Part shown: positions 58,539-64,000 of the stretch, one piece after another | Position numbering within the stretch: position 1 is the stretch's first letter | Layout: every line of letters starts with the position of its first letter | Origin: Pseudalkalibacillus hwajinpoensis | GTDB taxonomy: Bacteria > Bacillota > Bacilli > Bacillales > Guptibacillaceae | NCBI RefSeq assembly: GCF_015234585.1 | Contig: NZ_JADFCM010000002.1 | Location: forward strand, 124,001-188,000 | Length of the DNA: 64,000 nucleotides | Direction: 5' to 3' | The notes under the pieces: model-generated | Database searches by the model: none | Told to the model about the DNA's origin: nothing | The model's input: only the letters and a program-made list of their open reading frames with translations | Made by a program: the position numbers and the translations under genes

Positions 58539-60497
58539 CTATATGGCAAGCCCTAATTGTCCATAATCATTCTCGGTGAATGTTGGAAAAGAATATTGAA
58601 TTTTACTATTCTCTTCTACTTCTTTTAAGCGCAATAATAATAAGTTTACTCTATCTAAATAACTCATTTCCTTCACAAGATTACCAGACTCTAATAGATA
58701 ATCATCTTCTTTCCAGATTAATTCTATATTTAAGTCATGTTCGATTAATTCTATTAATCGGTTTGCCGATAACGTTTTGGAATATGCAAGTTGGTCTTCT
58801 TCTAATTTTGGTACATACATACCTTCTACTTCTGAATCCCACTCTTCAAAGGGAGGATCGTATAAATCTGAATTAAAGTTATCTTTCCAATCTAACCAGG
58901 AATACACATAATGTTCGGCTTCTTGTAGAGTATTAGCAAATGGGCTACATACGATAAACGTATATTCATTAAAGGCCATTTGGTGTTCCTGACAGTCCAT
59001 GGATTTAGAAAAGTAATGAATGGATTTATTTGTCTCCTTAACTTTGTTCTGAACATAAGTGACAAATTCAAAGTCATTGAACTGAGTCTGAACTTGTACA
59101 TAAAAGAGCGGGAATGATGTAACTGTAGATTCTTTTTCATTCACCGATCCATCAGGTAATAAGATAAGCTTTTCATCATGTTTATATCTGTTTGGAATTA
59201 CATCTTTGGGATCAATATCATATCCATCTTCTTTCCACGTTTGATATATCGCTTGAAGTTCTTCGTCTTCAATGAGTTCTTCTCCTATCTTGTTTTGCGT
59301 CCATAATAGATACTCCAGCATTCTTTTACGAGCTTCAATTGTAAAACCACCAGGTGCATAATTGAATGTTGCCTTATTAAATGTCTCATAACGGTGGAGT
59401 CTTCTTTGTTGGGAATCTTCAATACAATCAATCGAGAAAAGTGAAAAATCATCTTTCGATAGCTCGGCCTTCTTTTGATGTTTATTAAATTTTTGACGTT
59501 GTGTTGGTAGACGAAAGCGAACATCGTTCCGAATATCTAACATATAGTTTTTCCACTCTTGTAAATAACTATAATTTGTATACCCCTCATCAATCATGGC
59601 ACTTAGCATTTTGTCATTCTTTCCGGCAAGAGGACATGTGAAACAACCAGTTCTTGATCCAACTTGCCCGCAAGAAGCACCTACTCCACCTTGCGATCCT
59701 TCGGTAATCGAACATTCATGACCAGTTTTTCCGTACATCTTCATCATGTCTGATACGTTACCACCATAAGGAAATTCACCGTTTGGTAGAGCAAGCAAGT
59801 AACTCCATAGAGCATCCAATTCAATGTTCTTAATAGGGTGCATAACTCGAATACGGTCATCTGTAGCATGTTTCGCATAAAAGTCTTCAACTGAATGTTT
59901 TTTCATACTTTCAGCACGCGAAACACTTTCAGAAGTCCGAACTCCCAGGATAGAAGTGATAGCATATGAGTTCTCGCTAAAACAATCCTGCTTTTGAATT
60001 GTTTGATTAATTATTTCATTAAGTAGGCGTTGTATTGGTAGGATTTTCATATGAAATGTGCAAGGACGAGTTCTAGAGTTTGGTGTTGCTGGTGGATATC
60101 CTCTACCCAAGGTTCGAAAAAAGAACCTTCCTTTAATTGAAGGTTTTACTAAATGAACTTTAAAAATATGGTCTAATTTTTGTTCAACCACTGTAGTTTC
60201 TATGATTTTCATAATGCCTCTTTGATACCGACTCATCACCGGAGTCTCAGCCGCAGCATCACTCATAACGACGTGAATTTCTCTTTTTAATAAATCGGTA
60301 GGTAATTTCATGATCATTTGCCAAACTAACGTTAGCACTAAAGAACTATCTTTTCCACCAGAATAAGAGATAATAAAGGGTTTTATATTATCCTCTAGGT
60401 ATTCATTTTTCAAAAACTCTTTAATTTCATCAAACTCTTGAAATACATTAACTTTTGAATATCTTTCTTCCCATTCTTTCAATTTCGCGTTATTCAT
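58539..60497 (-). CDS. Large DndC/PAPS-reductase-like protein
   Basis: A 652-residue protein of the PP-loop/PAPS reductase superfamily closest in pattern to DndC, the DNA phosphorothioation sulfurtransferase. The PP-loop is 'FIISYSGGKDSSLVLTLVWQ' (SGGKDS at 46-51); 'TRPCTFHMKILPIQ' at 143-156 mirrors the W-C-T-x-x-x-K segment. A Cys cluster C262-x13-C276-x8-C285-x2-C288 ('SCGQVGSRTGCFTCPLAGK') suits a 4Fe-4S site. The C-terminal third is longer than in DndC and unrecognised. No dndA, B, D or E or ssp gene is near; it stands in an operon of unknown proteins with a zinc-ribbon partner. It may modify DNA or RNA, or act in a phage-defence or element-maintenance role. Confidence 0.75.
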   Translation of the reverse strand: MNNAKLKEWEERYSKVNVFQEFDEIKEFLKNEYLEDNIKPFIISYSGGKDSSLVLTLVWQMIMKLPTDLLKREIHVVMSDAAAETPVMSRYQRGIMKIIETTVVEQKLDHIFKVHLVKPSIKGRFFFRTLGRGYPPATPNSRTRPCTFHMKILPIQRLLNEIINQTIQKQDCFSENSYAITSILGVRTSESVSRAESMKKHSVEDFYAKHATDDRIRVMHPIKNIELDALWSYLLALPNGEFPYGGNVSDMMKMYGKTGHECSITEGSQGGVGASCGQVGSRTGCFTCPLAGKNDKMLSAMIDEGYTNYSYLQEWKNYMLDIRNDVRFRLPTQRQKFNKHQKKAELSKDDFSLFSIDCIEDSQQRRLHRYETFNKATFNYAPGGFTIEARKRMLEYLLWTQNKIGEELIEDEELQAIYQTWKEDGYDIDPKDVIPNRYKHDEKLILLPDGSVNEKESTVTSFPLFYVQVQTQFNDFEFVTYVQNKVKETNKSIHYFSKSMDCQEHQMAFNEYTFIVCSPFANTLQEAEHYVYSWLDWKDNFNSDLYDPPFEEWDSEVEGMYVPKLEEDQLAYSKTLSANRLIELIEHDLNIELIWKEDDYLLESGNLVKEMSYLDRVNLLLLRLKEVEENSKIQYSFPTFTENDYGQLGLAI

Positions 60498-60523
60498 TTA
60501 GCTGTCCAATTCGCATAGAAAAA

Positions 60524-60550
60524 GAGATAGGGGCGTACGTCCGCTATCTC
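60524..60550 (-). other. Intercistronic hairpin before the DndC-like gene
   Basis: GAGATAG-gggcgtacgtccg-CTATCTC palindrome in the 90-base gap between the 60590 and 58539 genes. No T run follows, so it is not a classical terminator; possibly an mRNA processing or stability element. Confidence 0.4.
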
Positions 60551-60589
60551 AATCTCTAGCGAAGGGACTACCCTCCCTTTTTATGTTTT

Positions 60590-61522
60590 CTACGCTCTCA
60601 GACGATTCTGAGCCGCCTGCATTTGTCTTCTCTGGAATGCCTCAATGATTCGTCGTTCTGAATCAAGATCCATCACTACGAATTCAAGAGCAATATCCTT
60701 TACTGTTTTAAATTGTTCAATGTCATTTTTAGTCAACATACCTCGTGTCATAAAGTATTGAAGCTGTTCATGATTAGGTTTACCGTATTCAATTAGCAAA
60801 TCGCTTCCCATTTCGTTATAAATCGAAGCAATATCGTATAACGGTGCGTTATTGACAAGTGAAACTGAACCATATTTATAAGCTAGCTTTTTGTCTGTTT
60901 TTAATTTCTCGCACTTTATCATTTCTTCTTTTAACGTTTCGTATTGCTTTTTATAAGAAGAGTACTTTGCATCCATCGTGCTACAGGTGAAAGCAAGCTC
61001 TTCAACGCTCCAACCCTCGTTTTTTAATTCAGGAACTTGATTTAAACTCTTTCCCAATTTATTAAAGGAGGGTTTAACATAGTGAGTGGGCTCCAACTGA
61101 TAGGCTTTTAATTGCTCCAATATCATAGGTTCTTTTTTCACTCGTTTATGATCAATTTCAAGTATATGTGCCAATAATCCAAGATCCTCAAGATAAGTAT
61201 TCAAACCTACATAATCTATATCGCTTATTTTTTTCGGAACAAATTTAGCAACCAGATTCACTTCATTGAATTCATGCCTTCTTTCTTCTGAAGAAAGCAA
61301 TTTAGATTTCAATGTGTCTTTAACCTGCTTCAAATGTTTCTCATAAAGTTTTAACGTAGGATAGGTACCTTTCATCATGAAAGATTCCATCAAATCGGCA
61401 GCGGTAGGAATTGGTTCAAACAATGCCTTTTCCGTTCTGGAGCAACGCTTGCACCTTTTGAGGTCAAATTCAGGTCTTCCAGATTGAAAAATGCAATTAT
61501 CACATTTCTTAACTTCTGACAT
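60590..61522 (-). CDS. Zinc-ribbon protein in the DndC-like operon, unknown
   Basis: A 310-residue protein with a four-Cys zinc ribbon at the N-terminus (C-x2-C-x13-C-x2-C: 'CDNC', 'CKRC') and a helical, Lys-rich remainder ('TADLMESFMMKGTYPTLKLY', 'YASIYNEMGSDLLIEYG'-like). No known family. The AGAGG-site ATG 61522 was preferred over ATG 61531 and TTG 61540. It immediately precedes the DndC-like gene and may hand it substrate or DNA. Confidence 0.6.
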   Translation of the reverse strand: MSEVKKCDNCIFQSGRPEFDLKRCKRCSRTEKALFEPIPTAADLMESFMMKGTYPTLKLYEKHLKQVKDTLKSKLLSSEERRHEFNEVNLVAKFVPKKISDIDYVGLNTYLEDLGLLAHILEIDHKRVKKEPMILEQLKAYQLEPTHYVKPSFNKLGKSLNQVPELKNEGWSVEELAFTCSTMDAKYSSYKKQYETLKEEMIKCEKLKTDKKLAYKYGSVSLVNNAPLYDIASIYNEMGSDLLIEYGKPNHEQLQYFMTRGMLTKNDIEQFKTVKDIALEFVVMDLDSERRIIEAFQRRQMQAAQNRLRA

Positions 61523-61553
61523 AACGTTCATTCCTCTCAATATGCACTCCCCA

Positions 61554-61591
61554 CCTAGTACCTAGGGAGTAAAATTGAACTCCCTACTAGG
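61554..61591 (-). other. Intercistronic hairpin in the DndC-like operon
   Basis: CCTAGTA(cct)AGGGAGT / ACTCCCTACTAGG arms, near perfect, between the 58-residue gene and the zinc-ribbon gene. It lacks a T run on the minus strand. Confidence 0.45.
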
Positions 61592-61605
61592 AAGGGATAT
61601 ATTGA

Positions 61606-61782
61606 TTACTTGTTAAGTTGTTTATTCATGGTCAATGTCATTAGGACGCGCTTTGCCACATCTGGCTTTAATCGTTCTACAATTGTGAAAATCTCAAATT
61701 CTGTTTCAGCTGAAAGAATTTTTCTATAAGCTTTGGAAGATTCTTTATCGATCATCGCTAATGAAGAAGAACGATTACTCAT
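61606..61782 (-). CDS. Small 58-residue protein, unknown
   Basis: A short gene beginning 'MSNRSSSLAMIDKESSKAYR', with 'ETEFEIFTIVERLKP' helix, ending 'TLTMNKQLNK'. AAGGAG lies eight bases before the ATG (61782), and its start overlaps the stop of the 61779 gene (ATGA), so it belongs to the operon. No motif recognised. Confidence 0.7.
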   Translation of the reverse strand: MSNRSSSLAMIDKESSKAYRKILSAETEFEIFTIVERLKPDVAKRVLMTLTMNKQLNK

Positions 61783-62183
61783 GAGATTTTCTCCTTTCTT
61801 CTTTTACGTTCCACACTGACAATTTTTATGTTTTTATTCTTGTATCGTTCAAGTACAAACCTTTTTGCTGAGTTACTGTCTACAGCTTCCATATCGTAGA
61901 CTATTGGCACTCCATTAAGGGAGTACTTTACTCTATATAAGAACTTCTGAGGCTCCCGCTCACCATCGAAATATTCATGTGAAGGCAAGACGGACAGAAT
62001 ACAATCTGTTTTAATAACAACAGGTGGTACAAAGTCATGCTCATGCACAATGAGATAGGCCGGGAAACCTAAGAGAACTTGAAATAGAAATACTTTACCT
62101 TCAGCGATCACTTCACCGTTTTTCAAAACACTATTCTCTGCAATAGTAAACTTAGACACTTTCGTATAGAAATCGAAAGTCAT
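61779..62183 (-). CDS. Unknown 134-residue protein
   Basis: Beta-rich in the middle ('GKVFLFQVLLGFPAYLIVHE', 'FLYRVKYSLNGVPIVYDMEA') with a basic C-terminus ('SVERKRRKEKIS'). Stop overlaps the start of the 58-residue gene by 4 bases and its start overlaps the previous gene by 4 bases. Family unknown. Confidence 0.65.
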   Translation of the reverse strand: MTFDFYTKVSKFTIAENSVLKNGEVIAEGKVFLFQVLLGFPAYLIVHEHDFVPPVVIKTDCILSVLPSHEYFDGEREPQKFLYRVKYSLNGVPIVYDMEAVDSNSAKRFVLERYKNKNIKIVSVERKRRKEKIS

Positions 62184-62713
62184 ATTGCCACACCTTCTTC
62201 CAACATAGACAATAGATCTTGTTCTACCGGTTTTAATTCTTCCTTAATCGATTCAATTTGCTTTAAGCTAGGTAATAGATTCAATTGACTTCCCTTTGAA
62301 CTTCTCAACTGAAGAACAACTTCATCATTCACGACAACAATACCAATTGGTCCTTTTTTAAAGATCCCCTTAGTATCAACTGTTGAAAATGAAGAGCGGG
62401 ACATTAGATCTTTAATCCAATCCTGGCTAGTAATATTAGAGTGAGAAAGTGAAAATTCAATACCAGTTATAGCAGGATTGATCCAGCTAAGAGCAAAATC
62501 ATAAAGAAAAATTGCACCATCAATAGAACCATTAAAATATACTCGGTAACCCTTCATGTTAGTGCGTGATTGATTCTTGAATGGTTCAATGCGAAAAACA
62601 TGCCCATCAAGATACCATTCAAATCCCTCTTTCTTCTTCGTGAATTGTAATCCTTTTAAACCATCCCATAACTTATCTGGAGTAATAGGAGCAAAACATG
62701 TGACTTTAAACAT
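62180..62713 (-). CDS. Unknown 177-residue protein, first gene of the DndC-like operon
   Basis: Residues such as 'MFKVTCFAPITPDKLWDGLK', 'YRVYFNGSIDGAIFLYDFAL' and 'EFSLSHSNITSQDWIKDLM' show a compact alpha/beta fold, no helices in membrane and no known motif. ATG 62713 has GAGGTG ahead; GTG 62722 is the alternative. Stop overlaps the next start. Preceded by the leader RNA region at 62862-63033. Confidence 0.65.
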   Translation of the reverse strand: MFKVTCFAPITPDKLWDGLKGLQFTKKKEGFEWYLDGHVFRIEPFKNQSRTNMKGYRVYFNGSIDGAIFLYDFALSWINPAITGIEFSLSHSNITSQDWIKDLMSRSSFSTVDTKGIFKKGPIGIVVVNDEVVLQLRSSKGSQLNLLPSLKQIESIKEELKPVEQDLLSMLEEGVAI

Positions 62714-62841
62714 GCAGCTCACCTCGCTTGCAACAATCTTCGTTCTTACTCTTTAATAGAAACATTCTGAACACCCTTTCAATTAAGTTTTTTAAACTCC
62801 ACCCATTTAATTGACAATCTACTTATCAATGTAATGCTTTT

Positions 62842-62858
62842 TACATCACCTCCTTAAG
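62842..62858 (-). other. Shine-Dalgarno followed by a start-stop (ATGTAA)
   Basis: On the minus strand TTAAGGAGGTGATGTAA: a strong AAGGAGG directly followed by ATG TAA, just beyond the leader terminator. No peptide can be made of more than one residue. It could be a start-stop regulatory element, or the remains of a deleted gene. Confidence 0.35.
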
Positions 62859-62861
62859 AGC

Positions 62862-63000
62862 ACAAAAAAAGCCCCTGAGAGAAGGTTTCAAGCATACAAA
62901 AAATGCTTGAAATCCAGCCCCAGAGGCTTCATTATGTTTAGTCGTTTTACCCGCAAATCTCTATAGAGATCGCACAAAAAGGAAAATTAAATCTTAATGG
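62862..63000 (-). ncRNA. Candidate leader RNA with nested-hairpin terminator
   Basis: Minus-strand transcript of about 140 nucleotides from a promoter at 63005-63033 to an intrinsic terminator at 62862-62929. The terminator has an outer stem AAGCCTCTG / CAGGGGCTT with a second hairpin TTTCAAGCAT / ATGCTTGAAA inside, followed by a run of T. The 5' part holds ATCTCTATAGAGAT, a perfect palindrome, and GCGGGTAAAACGAC. It precedes the DndC-like operon by about 150 bases. It may be an attenuator or riboswitch-like leader, or an independent small RNA. Confidence 0.5.
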
Positions 63001-63004
63001 TTAA

Positions 63005-63033
63005 ATTATACCATTGGATAAAAACGACCACAA
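63005..63033 (-). promoter_or_regulatory. Promoter for the leader RNA
   Basis: -35 TTGTGG and -10 TATAAT separated by 17 bases on the minus strand, about 25 bases before the proposed RNA. Confidence 0.6.
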
Positions 63034-63094
63034 CTTTATTTAGTTTGTATATTAATTTCAAATTAAGAGGAGATAATTTTGAATGATAATTAAT

Positions 63095-63475
63095 TTAGTT
63101 GATAGAATCTAATAACTCTTTATTCACATCAAATAAGTTATTTTTATATTTATTAAGAACAATATCTGCCTGATTTTTACTAAGTTTATATTCTTCAATA
63201 ATGGTATCTTCAACCTTCAAATATTCGATAAATGATTTAGATATGTTAGTAGTAGATACTTCTCTGGAATCTGATTCTACAACTTCTGTTTCTACTTTTG
63301 ATCTTTTACCAATTTGACGAGTCGATTCCATTACTAACGTCACCATTTCAACATATAAATTTGCATCTAATAAGAAATAGGTTCTTCTGAAGTAATATTG
63401 CTGATTCATATTTATATAGAATGTTTTCATTCTAGTTTCGTTACTCATACTGGACATAAAATCCTTTGATAACAT
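63095..63475 (-). CDS. Unknown 126-residue protein
   Basis: A mostly helical protein ('YFRRTYFLLDANLYVEMVTL', 'IEYLKVEDTIIEEYKLSKNQ'). ATG 63475 has GAGGTG six bases upstream; the ATG at 63514 has no site. No motif recognised. Upstream of the leader RNA and in the same orientation; the terminator separates it from the operon. Confidence 0.6.
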   Translation of the reverse strand: MLSKDFMSSMSNETRMKTFYINMNQQYYFRRTYFLLDANLYVEMVTLVMESTRQIGKRSKVETEVVESDSREVSTTNISKSFIEYLKVEDTIIEEYKLSKNQADIVLNKYKNNLFDVNKELLDSIN

Positions 63476-64000
63476 AAGAAACACCTCTCTACAGATAGAA
63501 GAATCTATCATCATTTTAAATTTAAATTCATCTATAAACTACCTTTATCTTTGATTTATAAATATCATAGTATATAAGCTCTATAAAAATTGTAGAATTC
63601 CAAAGTAAAAATTAAATTTTTTTGGTATATTTAGTCGAAAAAAGACATAATTAGATAAAATTCCACCAATATAAGTGTAATATAAATAACGGAATAGTGT
63701 TAGTTTAATGTTGGAAATAGGTACTAAATGGCTAGCAAACAAATCCTTTATTTCACTTTACCCTAATAAATAGTAAAAAAAACCATTTAATAATTAAAAA
63801 AGCCCTATATATTCAACAGTTATAAATTGTTAAACATACTAAGGCTGGTTGCACTACTTGCTCCTCTATTTCCAAGTGCCCAGATACGGAAATAAAATCA
63901 TTGCATCCTTTATGTAGAAAACCTACATTTCAAAATCGAAAAGGTCCATTATTCTTATGTTTAAACTTTTTGAAAGTTTATTGATGTTTTCTAAAGTTAT
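63476..64000. other. AT-rich terminal region
   Basis: About 525 bases at the window end with no gene. AT-rich with short GTATATTAGTC- and AAAAGACATA-type sequence; no operator or repeat identified. Confidence 0.45.

Noticed and set aside
1-64000. CRISPR array, tRNA or rRNA genes
   Set aside because: I found no evenly spaced direct repeats with spacers and no tRNA-like cloverleaf or rRNA sequence.

Overview
The window reads as a low-GC Gram-positive chromosome segment or large plasmid from a Bacillaceae-type organism. The evidence is AT-rich intergenic DNA, strong AAGGAGG ribosome binding sites with frequent TTG/GTG starts, lipoprotein signals ending in (A/G)C, intrinsic terminators between operons, and Bacillus-type families (YdhK, YwmB, CadD/CadC/CadA, CsoR-CopA-CopZ, Lgt, DUF302). 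No rRNA, tRNA, replication gene or CRISPR array was found. Decayed copies of transposons and housekeeping genes (Tn3-type tnpA, an IS3-type element, an IS110-type element, lpd, an asnB tail, a histidine kinase) are scattered through it, which suggests an accessory, mobile-element-built region.

Layout. 1-8.4 kb: excisionase-like and XRE regulators, CadD, a broken lpd, a cadC-cadA operon with two palindromic operators, a Tn3-type resolvase with a truncated frameshifted transposase, and an IS3 remnant. 8.4-26.5 kb: copper-handling block with a CopB-type ATPase, a two-component system, a Cys-rich copper-storage-like protein, a MATE exporter, a CWB2-repeat protein, a leaderless two-domain multicopper oxidase, an APC permease, a YwmB-like protein, asparagine synthetase, a membrane cupredoxin, a lipoprotein multicopper oxidase and an M23 peptidase. 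26.7-39.3 kb: Lgt, CcdA, IS110 remnant, the csoR-copA-copZ-DUF302 operon, a divergent permease, and an operon of a BNR-like lipoprotein, a CcdA-like protein and a glutaredoxin-like protein; then YdhK, a third multicopper oxidase and a SHOCT protein. 39.5-49.3 kb: reactive-sulfur block with rhodanese, TusA-rhodanese, DsrE-like, rhodanese-MBL, TusA and TauE genes, then an MFS gene divergent from an ArsR-rhodanese regulator, an MBL hydrolase broken by an amber codon and a second MFS gene.

49.3-64 kb is a different accessory block, AT-richer and not metal-related: a small membrane protein, a HerA-type ATPase overlapping a PD-(D/E)XK-like gene (probable HerA-DUF4297-like defence pair), a group II intron with an interrupted maturase, a secreted nuclease-like lipoprotein cluster, and an operon of unknown proteins ending in a large DndC/PAPS-reductase-like protein. 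The last is preceded by a promoter, a candidate leader RNA and an intrinsic terminator.

How it fits together: copper is exported (CopA, CopB), chaperoned (CopZ), stored (Csp-like) and oxidised (three multicopper oxidases). Cd/Zn is exported by CadA/CadD. Persulfides are handled by the rhodanese/TusA/MBL operon. ATACCC-N-GGGTAT palindromes lie upstream of csoR, the permease, ccdA and the rhodanese operon, linking copper and sulfur functions. The most unusual items are an in-frame UGA replacing the first Cys of a glutaredoxin-like CxxC followed by a bSECIS-like hairpin (34379-34651), and the orphan DndC-like operon with its leader RNA (58.5-63 kb).
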